Below, one piece after another: positions 19,399-27,765 of a DNA stretch of 43,118 nt. The position numbers were made by a program, and so were the translations under genes. The DNA is from an uncultured Lachnospiraceae bacterium (GTDB taxonomy: Bacteria > Bacillota > Clostridia > Lachnospirales > Lachnospiraceae). The stretch spans positions 1 to 43,118 of the forward strand of contig CANQTG010000010.1 of the NCBI GenBank assembly GCA_947626715.1, in the 5' to 3' direction. The notes beneath the pieces were generated by a model that was not told where the DNA came from, did no database searches, and was given only the letters and a program-made list of their open reading frames with translations. Numbering within the stretch: the first letter of the stretch is position 1; every line of letters begins with the position of its first letter.

Positions 19399-20327
19399 AG
19401 GATCCGCTTGAAATATTCGATCGTTTTTTTCAGTCCCTCGTCCAATGCGATATGCGGCTCCCAGTCCAGATGTTTTCTGGCAAGGTCGATCACGGGCTTG
19501 CGCTGCAGGGGATCGTCGGCCGGGAGGGGCTGATAAACGATCTGGGAAGAAGAGCCGGTCAGCTCGATCACCTTTTTGGCAAGCTCCAATATGGTAAATT
19601 CTCCGGGATTGCCGATATTGCACGGGCCGGTGAAATCGGCCGGCGAGGCCATGAGGCGCACCATGCCTTCGATCAGATCGTCTACATAGCAAAAGCTTCT
19701 TGTCTGAGAGCCGTCTCCGTAGATGGTGATGTCTTCATTTTTCAGCGCCTGCACGATAAAATTGGAAACGACGCGTCCGTCGTGCGGATTCATGCGGGGG
19801 CCGTAGGTATTGAAGATCCGCATGACTTTGATCTCCAGATCGTGCATCCGGTGATAGTCAAAAAACAGGGTTTCCGCAACGCGTTTTCCTTCGTCGTAAC
19901 AGGAGCGTATCCCGATGGGATTGACGCAGCCCCGATAGCTTTCCGGCTGCGGATGCACTTCGGGATCTCCGTATACCTCGCTGGTGCTGGCCTGAAGGAT
20001 CCGCGCGCCTACGCGCTTGGCGAGGCCGAGCATATTGAGCGCGCCATAGACGCTGGTCTTGGTCGTCTTTACCGGATTCGCCTGATAGTGGACCGGGCTG
20101 GCCGGGCACGCGAGATTATAGATCTGATCGACCTCGACGTACAAAGGCTCCGTTATGTCGTGCCGGATAAATTCAAAATAGGGATTCGCCATAAGATGGC
20201 GGATATTGTCCTTGCTGCCGGTGAAAAGATTATCCGCGCAGATCACGTCGTTTCCGTCCTGCAGCAGACGTTCGCACAGGTGGGAACCGAGAAAACCGGC
20301 CCCGCCCGTTACAAGTACTCGATTCAT
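19395..20327 (-). CDS. uxs: UDP-glucuronate decarboxylase (UDP-xylose synthase)
   Basis: NAD-dependent enzyme that turns UDP-glucuronate into UDP-xylose. 310 residues. Glycine-rich [11 protein letters not shown] at residues 6-16, [12 protein letters not shown] near 71-82, [13 protein letters not shown] near 115-127, and the diagnostic RSCYDEGKR (Tyr144, Lys148), followed by [10 protein letters not shown]. This set is typical of UXS and separates it from UDP-galactose and dTDP-glucose epimerase/dehydratase types. GAGGTG precedes the start on the minus strand. It lies 23 bases after the GT2 gene and is probably in one operon with it. Its substrate would come from the ugd product encoded divergently at 21.3 kb. 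Confidence 0.9.
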   Translation of the reverse strand: MNRVLVTGGAGFLGSHLCERLLQDGNDVICADNLFTGSKDNIRHLMANPYFEFIRHDITEPLYVEVDQIYNLACPASPVHYQANPVKTTKTSVYGALNMLGLAKRVGARILQASTSEVYGDPEVHPQPESYRGCVNPIGIRSCYDEGKRVAETLFFDYHRMHDLEIKVMRIFNTYGPRMNPHDGRVVSNFIVQALKNEDITIYGDGSQTRSFCYVDDLIEGMVRLMASPADFTGPCNIGNPGEFTILELAKKVIELTGSSSQIVYQPLPADDPLQRKPVIDLARKHLDWEPHIALDEGLKKTIEYFKRIL

Positions 20328-20350
20328 AGGAACACCTCAGTTCGTTTCTT

Positions 20351-21073
20351 TTAAGAAAAAAGATTATATTTGAGAATACAGTAGATCGCCCGGAAGCCGT
20401 CCTTTACTCCGATCTTTTTGCCTTCGCTGTAAGAACGCGGATAATAGGAGATCGGCATTTCGTAGATCCGATAATGTTTTTCCTTTTTTGCGATCTTTGC
20501 CGTGATCTCCGGCTCAAAGCCGAAACGCTTTTCCTCGATGTCGATGGACTGAATGACCTCGCGGCGGAACATCTTGTAGCAGGTCTCCATATCGGTCAGT
20601 CCGAGATCGGTAAAGAGATTGGACAGGAAGGTAAGGAATTTGTTGCCCGCGGTATGATAAAAGCGCTTGATCATATATTTTTCGCCCCTTGCATAGCGGG
20701 AACCGTAGACGACGTCGGCGTCCTTCCTGCCGCTGATAAAGGGCTCTAAGAGACGGACGAAGTCCTTAGGGTCATATTCCAGATCGGCGTCCTGAACGAC
20801 GACCACGTCCCCGGTCGCGGCGGCGAACCCTCTCGCGAGCGCCGCGCCCTTCCCCTGATTGACCTTGTGAAAAATCAGGCGGTCGATCTTGGAACGCAGC
20901 GGCCCTCGCAGCAATTCCCTAGTTCCGTCGCTCGAACAGTCGTCTACGACGATGATCTCCGTATTTTTTACGCCGCAGCCGCGGACGGCGTCCAGAACCG
21001 TCTCGATCGTATCCTTTTCATTATAACAGGGGATCACGACGGACAATACGATATCTTCCAGTGTCTTATCCAT
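20351..21073 (-). CDS. Family 2 glycosyltransferase, DPM1-like
   Basis: 240-residue GT2 enzyme without C-terminal membrane helices. N-terminus [21 protein letters not shown], then [28 protein letters not shown] (DXD motif DAD) and a C-terminal [21 protein letters not shown] with the QXXRW-equivalent region. This resembles dolichol/polyprenyl-phosphate mannosyltransferase-like enzymes that load a sugar on a lipid carrier. AAAGGAG precedes the start. With uxs it forms a two-gene minus-strand operon, so transfer of xylose or another sugar to undecaprenyl phosphate is possible; substrate is unknown. Confidence 0.87.
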   Translation of the reverse strand: MDKTLEDIVLSVVIPCYNEKDTIETVLDAVRGCGVKNTEIIVVDDCSSDGTRELLRGPLRSKIDRLIFHKVNQGKGAALARGFAAATGDVVVVQDADLEYDPKDFVRLLEPFISGRKDADVVYGSRYARGEKYMIKRFYHTAGNKFLTFLSNLFTDLGLTDMETCYKMFRREVIQSIDIEEKRFGFEPEITAKIAKKEKHYRIYEMPISYYPRSYSEGKKIGVKDGFRAIYCILKYNLFS

Positions 21074-21117
21074 AAATACGCTCCTTTTGCATTGTATTTG
21101 GCAGCTAGGCCGTTCTT

Positions 21118-21123
21118 AGTATA
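21118..21123 (-). promoter_or_regulatory. Possible -10 element for the GT2-uxs operon
   Basis: On the minus strand TATACT lies 45 bases before the GT2 start, inside the perfect palindrome TAGTATACTA (21117-21126). The -35 at 17 bases is poor (TGGATT). The hexamer is convincing, the full promoter is not. Confidence 0.35.
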
Positions 21124-21185
21124 CTACATTCCGACAAAGAAATCCATTGATTTGTAGAAAACGGCGCGAAGAGACGGCATATTTA

Positions 21186-21214
21186 TTGAAAAACGGGAGA
21201 GGATATATTATAAT
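21186..21214 (+). promoter_or_regulatory. Sigma-A type promoter of ugd
   Basis: TTGAAA (21186-21191), 17-base spacer, TATAAT (21209-21214): close to consensus. The leader to the start at 21265 is about 45 bases. Confidence 0.8.
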
Positions 21215-21264
21215 TCTGATATTGAAGATTTTGGCAGTCAATAAGATCAAAGGAGAAAATCGGG

Positions 21265-22581
21265 GTGGACAAGATGAAGATTGCAGTAGCGGGAACTGGT
21301 TATGTGGGTCTGGTAACGGGCGTCTGTCTGTCTGAGCATGGACATGTCGTGACCTGCGTCGATGTGGATGAAAAGAAAGTCGAGATGATGAAGAGCGGGA
21401 AATCGCCGATCTATGAGCCGGGGCTGGAAGAATTGATGATCAAAAACATGGATCATCTCTATTTTACGACAGATTATAAGGAGGCGTACCGGGATGCCGA
21501 TGTGATCATTATCGCGGTAGGCACGCCGGAGAAAAGGGATGGCTCGGCCAACCTTGCCTATGTATTCGGCGTAGCGGGGCAGATCGCGTCAAGTATCACA
21601 AAGGAATGCGTCGTGATCGTGAAATCCACGGTTCCCATCGGGACGAACGATGAGGTGGAGCACCTCTTAAATGAAAATCCGCTGGAGCTGCGCGTGCATG
21701 TGGCCTCCAATCCGGAATTTCTGGCGCAGGGCACGGCAGTGCCGGATACGATGCACGCGTCCCGCATTGTGTTAGGGGTCAACGATGATTTCGCAAAGGA
21801 AAAGCTTCTTGAGATGTATCAGGGCTTTGACGCTCCCATTATGGTATGCAACAGGAGAAGCGCGGAGATGATCAAGTATGCCTCCAATGATTTCCTTGCG
21901 CTGAAGATCTCTTATATGAATGAGATCGCGAATCTGTGCGAGGCGATCGGCGCGAATGTGGAAGAGGTCGCAAAGGGCATGGGCTTTGACGAAAGGATTG
22001 GAAAACGCTTCCTTCATGCGGGTATCGGCTACGGCGGTTCGTGTTTCCCGAAGGATACGAAGGCACTCCATCACCTGTCGGCGCAGAGCGGCTGTGAAAT
22101 GAAAACGGTAAAGGCGGCGATCGAGGTCAATGAAGGGCAGAAATATAAGCTGTCCAAAAAGGCAAGGAAATACTATGCGGATTATAACGGGCTTACGATC
22201 GCGGTCTTGGGGCTTACCTTTAAGCCGGGGACGGACGACCTGCGGGAAGCGCCCTCACTGGTGAACGTACCGGTATTTCTGGAGGACGGCGCGCATGTCA
22301 AGGCATGGGATCCGGTAGGGGCGGAGAATTTTAAGAAGCGCATACCGGATGAAAATATCACGTATTGCGATACTGTGGAAGAGGCGCTGACGGATGCGGA
22401 TATCTGCTTTATCTTTACCGAATGGAAGGAAGTAAAGGAGCTTGATCTAAATAAATTTGCGCAGCTGATGAAACGGCCGATCGTAATGGACGGGCGGAAC
22501 TGTTATGATCTGGAAGAGGTGAAAAAGACGGCGATCCTGTATGAGAGCATTGGACGGGAGGCCGTGAAAACGATATCGTAG
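21265..22581 (+). CDS. ugd: UDP-glucose 6-dehydrogenase
   Basis: Oxidises UDP-glucose to UDP-glucuronate with 2 NAD+. 438 residues. Rossmann motif VAGTGYVGLVTG at residues 8-19, NPEFLAQGTAV near 151, and the catalytic loop GYGGSCFPKDTKAL with Cys260. A third domain carries LGLTFKPGTDDLREAPS. The GTG at 21265 has AAAGGAG 9 bases upstream; an in-frame ATG three codons on (21274) is too far from it, so GTG is preferred. The product feeds the uxs enzyme and possibly uronic-acid glycosyltransferases. The gene ends 7 bases from the stop of the convergent CotH gene. Confidence 0.96.
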   Translation: MDKMKIAVAGTGYVGLVTGVCLSEHGHVVTCVDVDEKKVEMMKSGKSPIYEPGLEELMIKNMDHLYFTTDYKEAYRDADVIIIAVGTPEKRDGSANLAYVFGVAGQIASSITKECVVIVKSTVPIGTNDEVEHLLNENPLELRVHVASNPEFLAQGTAVPDTMHASRIVLGVNDDFAKEKLLEMYQGFDAPIMVCNRRSAEMIKYASNDFLALKISYMNEIANLCEAIGANVEEVAKGMGFDERIGKRFLHAGIGYGGSCFPKDTKALHHLSAQSGCEMKTVKAAIEVNEGQKYKLSKKARKYYADYNGLTIAVLGLTFKPGTDDLREAPSLVNVPVFLEDGAHVKAWDPVGAENFKKRIPDENITYCDTVEEALTDADICFIFTEWKEVKELDLNKFAQLMKRPIVMDGRNCYDLEEVKKTAILYESIGREAVKTIS

Positions 22582-22601
22582 ATACGGCCTACTGTATCGT
22601 T
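22569..22601. terminator. Bidirectional hairpin over the ugd/cotH stop codons
   Basis: AACGATA (22569-22575) pairs with TATCGTT (22595-22601). The stem continues inward through one wobble, one mismatch and one G-C pair to TAG/CTA, the two stop codons, closing a 7-base loop. There is no T tract, so termination is uncertain, but the symmetry suits both convergent transcripts. Confidence 0.45.
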
Positions 22602-24874
22602 CCCTGCGAGGGAGATACATAATAGCGCCAGCTGTCCGTTTCCCCAAAACGCGCATAGCTCTCATAATCCGCCATGATCGGAACGGAGACGGAATCGAGG
22701 AGCGTACCGTCTTGGGTCAGGAAGAGATTGCTGCCGCTTTTCAGACGAAATACGCCGCTGTTATCAAGATGGACGATGAAAGTGCTGCCGGGAGCCAGAG
22801 TGACTTCCGGCAGTCTGAATTTTAAGAGCAGGGCGGGGATATCGTTGCTTAGACTGTAATCGCTGAGGCATAGCTCGCGTTCGGAAGCATTGTATAATTC
22901 CAGCCAAGAGTCGTCCCGGCCTGCGCAGACCTCGCTGATGATCAGAGGAGCCGCGTCCTGCGCGGGCAGGGTGACGAGCTCCACCGTGATCCTGCCGTCA
23001 ACGATCAGGGACTTATCCAGTACCGGTTTTTCTTGGGATACCGTTTTCCCGTTGATGACCCAGTGGGAGAAGACACGCCCTTTCTGGCACGAAGCGGAGA
23101 GCGTGAGCGGGTAATCGCCGTAATAGACGCCCGCAAAGTCCCCGTCTGCAGAGATCCGCTCCGTAGTGCTGAAGCGGATACTCGCGCCGGTATCGGGCGC
23201 TTTGACGATGAGCGTATAGGGATAGCGGGGCGAAAAGGTGTCCTGAAGAAAGCTTCGCACCTCGTCCTTGCGCGCGAAGGCGCTTTCCTTTAAAAGAAGG
23301 ATATTCTGCTGGCGTTTCGCTTCGTCCTGCGGGCTGTAATAATAGGAGGCGATCAGATTGAAAGCATTCGCGGCTTCGTCGATGGCGGCGTTGAGATGTT
23401 CCCGATCGAAGAGCCCGCTGTTTATCAGATCGCAGAGGATATTGACAAAGCGGCTTTTATAGGCTTCTACCTGAATCAGGGAGCCCATGACGACGCCGTC
23501 CTCTTTGATATTCTGAAAATAGGCGGTCCAGAGATCGTCGTCGTAGCGGAAATCCCAGATACAGTCCAGATCGTTGATCAGAAAGCGGAATTTTCCGTCA
23601 GACCACGGGAGATTGTCGCCGGAATCCTCCCGGTAACGCCAGATGGCATAGTTTTTCTTGGGGAAATCCGTGTTGTTGAGCAAAAGCTCGAATGCGTAAT
23701 AGGAAAACATATCGTCGATGGAGACGAGACGTTCAAACGCTTCCTGATTTTCCTTTGTAAGAATGGGGGAAGCGCCGACGTCGGGATAACTGTAATACAG
23801 GTCTTCATAGCCGCCGTACTGCGTGCAGGCGCGTTCCGCGTCCTTGTAGATCTCCAGATGATCTTTGTTCAACATCGCCCTCGCGCCGATATTGTGCCTG
23901 TTATAGGTATCCTGAAGCTGCGCGACCCCGTAAAATTCGTTATTTAAAAAGATCATGGCGGGACGGGCACCCGCCGTCAGATAGCCCATTTCATCCGCCA
24001 GACGGCTGCCGATGTTCCAGCGCAGCATGGTCCCGCGCTGATCGGGAACCGACGCGCCGGCGTTATATTCGTTGCCTCCGTTGCGAAAGACCAGATTGTT
24101 GTAATTTTGGATATGGGGGAACAGCGTCCCTCTCGTATTGTAAAAACGGAAAAAATCGTATTGGAAGCTGTCGTGCGCGCTGTCGTATTCTTTTCCCGCC
24201 AGAACCTTCAGGGAATAGGGATAGTGGGTCATGGAACCGTGATCGCCGTCTACGCACAGACCGATGTCCTGACTGATAACGTTGGAACCGTCAGGCTCGA
24301 AAATGTCCATATGCGCCTTTCGGATCCAGTCGTCTCCGCGCTGTTTGCAATTCTGCCGTTTGAACCAGTCCCAGTCTTCCTGCGCAGGGCCGCAGTCGGA
24401 CATGGGGTAGAGGATGCCGTTTTCTTGGGAATAGAGCCCGTCGGGCTGCGAGGTAATGGAAACGACCAGCGCGTTGGTCCAGCGGTCGATATCCTTCCCG
24501 ATAAAGTAGCTGGCGGTGTAAGGCTCTCCTATTATGGAATGGTTTTGATCGCATAGGACGGCCTTGATGGTGACGGCCCGAACCTCTTCCCCTGCCGGAT
24601 AAAAAAGCGGCTCCGTATAGAGCGGGGAATCGCTGTCCGGGACGGTGCCGTCCGTGGTGTAATGGATATGGATCCGGTCGGACCAAGAGGACGGAAGAGA
24701 AAGGCTTATCTTCATATCGCCGGAATAAAATCCGTTTTGCGGAGAAATGATAAGCGAACGATCGATATCCGCGGGATTTTTTAAGAGCGGCAGCAGCTTG
24801 CTGCAAAAGAGCAGGAACAGAAGCAGAAGGAGAAACGTATGGAAAAGAAAGAAGAGCTTTCTGCGTTTTGCCAT
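22589..24874 (-). CDS. cotH: CotH-domain secretory kinase-like protein, membrane anchored
   Basis: 761 residues. An N-terminal basic/hydrophobic anchor (KRRKLFFLFHTFLLLLLFLLF) puts the rest outside the cell. Domain order: a chitobiase C-terminal-type beta domain near residues 43-90 (YSGDMKISL, HYTTDGTVPDSDSPLYT), the CotH domain about 160-540 with LLNNTDFPKKNYAIWRY and INDLDCIWDF, a bacterial-repeat-like segment (FSHWVINGKTVS), then a lamin-tail domain at the C-terminus (ISEVCAGRDDSWLELYNAS, LSDYSLSND). CotH proteins of B. subtilis are atypical kinases acting on spore coat proteins; most clostridial relatives are unstudied. It is 32 bases downstream of the PAP2-like gene and probably shares its transcript. 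The start region has GAGG able to pair with CCTC just before the ATG. Confidence 0.85.
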   Translation of the reverse strand: MAKRRKLFFLFHTFLLLLLFLLFCSKLLPLLKNPADIDRSLIISPQNGFYSGDMKISLSLPSSWSDRIHIHYTTDGTVPDSDSPLYTEPLFYPAGEEVRAVTIKAVLCDQNHSIIGEPYTASYFIGKDIDRWTNALVVSITSQPDGLYSQENGILYPMSDCGPAQEDWDWFKRQNCKQRGDDWIRKAHMDIFEPDGSNVISQDIGLCVDGDHGSMTHYPYSLKVLAGKEYDSAHDSFQYDFFRFYNTRGTLFPHIQNYNNLVFRNGGNEYNAGASVPDQRGTMLRWNIGSRLADEMGYLTAGARPAMIFLNNEFYGVAQLQDTYNRHNIGARAMLNKDHLEIYKDAERACTQYGGYEDLYYSYPDVGASPILTKENQEAFERLVSIDDMFSYYAFELLLNNTDFPKKNYAIWRYREDSGDNLPWSDGKFRFLINDLDCIWDFRYDDDLWTAYFQNIKEDGVVMGSLIQVEAYKSRFVNILCDLINSGLFDREHLNAAIDEAANAFNLIASYYYSPQDEAKRQQNILLLKESAFARKDEVRSFLQDTFSPRYPYTLIVKAPDTGASIRFSTTERISADGDFAGVYYGDYPLTLSASCQKGRVFSHWVINGKTVSQEKPVLDKSLIVDGRITVELVTLPAQDAAPLIISEVCAGRDDSWLELYNASERELCLSDYSLSNDIPALLLKFRLPEVTLAPGSTFIVHLDNSGVFRLKSGSNLFLTQDGTLLDSVSVPIMADYESYARFGETDSWRYYVSPSQGTIQ

Positions 24875-24906
24875 GAGGGGAAAACCTCTTTTCTAAAAAT
24901 AGCGGA

Positions 24907-25389
24907 TCATGCCGCAAAAACATACGAGGGCGTATAAAAGTGCGTTACGAAGAGCGCGATCAGAATGCCGAGGATAGCTCCCGCAAATACCTGAAGCGGA
25001 GTGTGGCCGATAAATTCCTTGAGCTTGTCCTCGATACTGACGCCCTTTCCCATATTGGAAAACAGGTCGATCATTTCGTTTAAAACCTTTGCCTGTATGC
25101 CAGTCTCCCGCCTAACGCCGATCGCATCGTACATGACGACGATCGCGAAAACGGCGGCGATCGCAAATTCGAAGCTGGCGCTCCCATACTGGATATAAGC
25201 GGCTGTGGCGAGCGCGCAGACGGTGGAAGAGTGGGAGCTGGGCATACCGCCGCTGCCGACCATACGCTCCGCTACGAACTTTCGGGACAGCGCCGTATGG
25301 ATAATGGTCTTTAGGATCTGGGCGACCAGCCAGCCGAGTATGGACGATAGAAAAATGATGTTAACGGATATCCCTCTGAAAAAATCCAT
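24907..25389 (-). CDS. yuiD: Divergent PAP2-family membrane protein (YuiD-like)
   Basis: 160 residues with about four or five membrane helices. The family signature SGGMPSSHSSTVCALATAA is present, plus YDAIGVRRETGIQAKVLNEM and GHTPLQVFAGAILGILIA. These mark the divergent PAP2 (acid phosphatase/vanadium haloperoxidase related) group that includes B. subtilis YuiD; a role in lipid pyrophosphate turnover is possible but unproven. A longer reading from 25494 is open, but AAAGGAAAGGAA directly before MDFFRG (start at 25389) and the family length decide the shorter start. First gene of a two-gene minus-strand operon with cotH. Confidence 0.85.
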   Translation of the reverse strand: MDFFRGISVNIIFLSSILGWLVAQILKTIIHTALSRKFVAERMVGSGGMPSSHSSTVCALATAAYIQYGSASFEFAIAAVFAIVVMYDAIGVRRETGIQAKVLNEMIDLFSNMGKGVSIEDKLKEFIGHTPLQVFAGAILGILIALFVTHFYTPSYVFAA

Positions 25390-25504
25390 TGTAAATTCCT
25401 TTCCTTTTCGATGGCGTTTGACGGCGTTGCAGAAAGGGAGCGGTACGCCGCGCCCTGTCCGGCTCCTGCGGGGAGCGGGCAAAGCGGTATGCAAAACTTA
25501 TTTT

Positions 25505-25533
25505 AGTGTACTACGATTTTGGCGGATGTTCAA
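25505..25533 (-). promoter_or_regulatory. Promoter of the PAP2-cotH operon
   Basis: Read on the minus strand: TTGAAC (25533-25528), 17-base spacer, TACACT (25510-25505). The transcript would have a GC-rich leader of about 110 bases with a hairpin based on GCTCC and GGAGC around 25460-25480. It is back to back with the gmd promoter 18 bases away. Confidence 0.6.
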
Positions 25534-25550
25534 GCATAACCAGCGAAGTC

Positions 25551-25580
25551 TTGCAAATCAGTATCGAATACTGGTATACT
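25551..25580 (+). promoter_or_regulatory. Extended -10 promoter of the glycan locus (gmd)
   Basis: TTGCAA (25551-25556), 18-base spacer, TATACT (25575-25580) with an extended -10 TGG immediately upstream. The spacer contains a perfect inverted repeat (25559-25573). Expected transcription start is near 25587, giving a leader of about 125 bases. Confidence 0.65.
25559..25573. repeat. Perfect 15-bp inverted repeat inside the promoter spacer
   Basis: CAGTAT-CGA-ATACTG. Placed between -35 and -10 of the gmd promoter, it has the geometry of a repressor operator, or of a site for an activator that reshapes a long spacer. It includes TATCGAA, one mismatch from the Spo0A box TGTCGAA. Confidence 0.55.
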
Positions 25581-25586
25581 ACTCCT

Positions 25587-25711
25587 ATATCGGTCGGGAG
25601 GAGACGTATGCCTCTATAGGCGGTGAGTAACAAATTTGTATCAGCGGCGGGCTTCCATTTCCTATCTGCTATATACGCCGCCTTAGATAAATTAACATAA
25701 GGAGACAGAAT
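25587..25711 (+). promoter_or_regulatory. Structured 5' leader of gmd with a possible mini-ORF
   Basis: No gene fills 25390-25711. Downstream of the promoter the leader holds: a three-codon reading frame ATG CCT CTA TAG (25608-25619) preceded by GGGAGGAG (25596-25603); a hairpin possibility CCTATA (25584-25589) with TATAGG (25615-25620), with inner GAGG/CCTC; the palindrome ACAAATTTGT (25630-25639); and AGGCGGTG (25618-25625), which can pair with CGCCGCCT (25676-25683), while GCGGCG (25644-25649) competes for the same strand. No T tract marks a classical attenuator and no known riboswitch is recognised. AAGGAGA precedes the gmd ATG. Confidence 0.4.
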
Positions 25712-26794
25712 ATGAACGATGTAGCGTTGATCACGGGGATCACAGGGCAGGACGGCAGTTATCTGGCCGAGTTCCTGCTAAAGAAGGGGTATGAAGTGCA
25801 CGGACTGATCCGCAGGCACAGTATTTCCAATACTGCGCGGATCGATCATCTGATCGCTTCGGAATATTATAAGGTAAAATTTTTCCTACATTTTGCCGAT
25901 GTGACGGATTCGAGCAATCTGATGCGTCTGGTCGCGGAGATCAGGCCGACGGAGGTCTATAATCTGGCGGCGCAGTCCCATGTGGGGATCTCCTTCGAGG
26001 TGCCGGAGTATACGGCGGACGCGACGGGGACGAGCACCTTAAAGCTGCTGGAGGCGCTGCGCGTCAACGGCGGGAGCTGCCGCTATTATCAGGCTTCTAC
26101 CTCGGAGCTGTTTGGGGGACTGCCGGAGACCGCGCCGCAGAATGAGAAAACGCCGTTTTATCCTAAGAGCCCCTATGGCGCTGCGAAGCTGTATTCTTAC
26201 TGGATCACGGTCAATTACCGGGAATCGTACAATATGTTTACCTGCAACGGCATTCTGTTTAACCACGAATCCCCGCGGCGCGGCGAGAATTTTGTGACGA
26301 GGAAGATCACGCTCGCGGCCGCGTCCATCGCCGCCGGGAAGCTGGAAAAGCTTTCGCTCGGCAATATGGATGCAAAGCGCGACTGGGGCTATGCGGGCGA
26401 CTATGTGGAAGGCATGTGGCTCATGCTGCAGCAGGATGCGCCGGGAGATTATGTGCTTGCGACCAATGAGACCCATACGGTGCGGGAGTTTGTAGAAGCC
26501 GCCTTTGGGGAGATCGGATACCGGATACGTTTCGAGGGAGAAGGCATTCAGGAAAAGGGATACGACGCGGATACGGGGAGGCTGCTCGTGGACGTGAATC
26601 CAGAGTTTTACAGGCCGGCGGAGGTGGAGTTTCTCTGGGGGGATTCTTCCAAAGCGCAGCGCGAGCTGGGATGGGAGCGCCGAGTGGATTTTAAGGGTCT
26701 GGTCAGAATGATGATGGACAGCGATATGAAGGCGATAGCGGGTATGGACTGCAAAGCGTACAGAGAAAAGAAAAAAGCAGGTGGAGAGATATGA
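25712..26794 (+). CDS. gmd: GDP-mannose 4,6-dehydratase
   Basis: Converts GDP-D-mannose to GDP-4-keto-6-deoxymannose, first step to GDP-L-fucose. 360 residues. NADP-binding [15 protein letters not shown] at residues 9-23, [14 protein letters not shown] (the GMD-specific arginine loop) near 34, [13 protein letters not shown] near 84-96, STSELFGG near 129, the catalytic YGAAK (Tyr155, Lys159), and [16 protein letters not shown] near 190. The loop GGLPETAP replaces the more usual GK-V sequence but catalytic residues are kept. The stop overlaps the fcl start (ATGA). First gene of the glycan locus after the divergent promoter region. Confidence 0.97.
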   Translation: MNDVALITGITGQDGSYLAEFLLKKGYEVHGLIRRHSISNTARIDHLIASEYYKVKFFLHFADVTDSSNLMRLVAEIRPTEVYNLAAQSHVGISFEVPEYTADATGTSTLKLLEALRVNGGSCRYYQASTSELFGGLPETAPQNEKTPFYPKSPYGAAKLYSYWITVNYRESYNMFTCNGILFNHESPRRGENFVTRKITLAAASIAAGKLEKLSLGNMDAKRDWGYAGDYVEGMWLMLQQDAPGDYVLATNETHTVREFVEAAFGEIGYRIRFEGEGIQEKGYDADTGRLLVDVNPEFYRPAEVEFLWGDSSKAQRELGWERRVDFKGLVRMMMDSDMKAIAGMDCKAYREKKKAGGEI

Positions 26795-27753
26795 ACCGGG
26801 ACATATGCCAGATAGAAAAGACGGATAAGATATATGTGGCGGGCCACAGAGGGCTGGTGGGCAGCGCGATCATGCGGAGTCTGAAACGGCAGGGCTATCA
26901 GAATCTCATAGGCAGGACCCATGCGGAGCTGGATCTGACGCAGCAGGAAGCGGTGCGGGCGTTTTTCGATAAGGAACGGCCCGACGTGGCAGTGCTCGCG
27001 GCTGCGAAGGTGGGCGGTATCCACGCAAACAGCGTTTCGCCCGCGGACTTCGCCTATGAGAATATGCAGATACAGTGCAATGTGATCAAATGCTGCCACG
27101 ATTATAAGGTAAAGAAGCTGCTCTTTCTGGGGAGCACCTGTATTTATCCGAAAATGGCGCCGCAGCCGATCCGGGAGGACGCGCTGCTGACAGGGCCGTT
27201 AGAGGAGACGAACGAGGGGTATGCGATAGCGAAGATCGCGGGGCTGAAGCTGTGCGGATATTTTAAGCGGCAGTATGGCGATCATTTTATCAGCTGTATG
27301 CCGACCAATCTTTACGGGCCGTACGATAATTATGAGCTTTCGGGTTCTCATGTGCTGCCGGCTATGATCCGCAAATTCCATGAAGCCAAGTGTTCGGGCG
27401 CAGAGAGCGTCGAGCTCTGGGGAAGCGGGACGCCGCTGCGGGAATTTCTGTATGCGGACGATATGGCGGACGCCTGCGTTTATCTGCTGGAGCATTATGA
27501 CGGCGAGGAGCACGTGAATATCGGGACGGGAAAGGAGCTCACGATCGCGGCTCTGGCGGAGCTCGTAAAAGATACGGTAGGATTTACGGGAAGGATCGAA
27601 TGGAATCGCGATATGCCGGACGGCACGCCGAGGAAACTGACAGATGTGTCAAAACTGCATGAGCTTGGCTGGCGCCATAAGATAGAACTGGAAGAGGGCG
27701 TGCGTCTGGCCTATGACTGGTTCTGTGAGAACATCGACAGCGCGAGAATGTAA
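26791..27753 (+). CDS. fcl: GDP-L-fucose synthase
   Basis: Bifunctional epimerase/reductase that finishes GDP-L-fucose. 320 residues: [14 protein letters not shown] near residue 16, [17 protein letters not shown] near 70, [15 protein letters not shown] near 110, the catalytic YAIAK near 144-148, and [12 protein letters not shown] near 171. A short N-terminal extension (about 12 residues) precedes the Rossmann fold. It overlaps gmd by 4 bases, so the GDP-fucose enzymes are co-translated. A fucosyltransferase is not identified by sequence; one of the downstream glycosyltransferases is the likely user. Confidence 0.96.
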   Translation: MNRDICQIEKTDKIYVAGHRGLVGSAIMRSLKRQGYQNLIGRTHAELDLTQQEAVRAFFDKERPDVAVLAAAKVGGIHANSVSPADFAYENMQIQCNVIKCCHDYKVKKLLFLGSTCIYPKMAPQPIREDALLTGPLEETNEGYAIAKIAGLKLCGYFKRQYGDHFISCMPTNLYGPYDNYELSGSHVLPAMIRKFHEAKCSGAESVELWGSGTPLREFLYADDMADACVYLLEHYDGEEHVNIGTGKELTIAALAELVKDTVGFTGRIEWNRDMPDGTPRKLTDVSKLHELGWRHKIELEEGVRLAYDWFCENIDSARM

Positions 27754-27765
27754 AGGGATCATGAG

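Noticed and set aside
19356..20354. 332-residue plus-strand ORF opposite the uxs gene
   Set aside because: The minus strand carries a complete UDP-glucuronate decarboxylase with catalytic YDEGK; the plus frame has no recognisable domain.
25619..25627. GGCGGTGAG in the gmd leader as an ops/JUMPstart-like element
   Set aside because: Only the first six bases fit the enterobacterial ops element GGCGGTAG and the rest of the element is missing; likely chance in GC-rich DNA.
25205..25630. 141-residue plus-strand ORF across the PAP2 gene and divergent promoters
   Set aside because: It runs opposite a family-matched PAP2 gene and through the promoter region, and has no ribosome binding site or domain.
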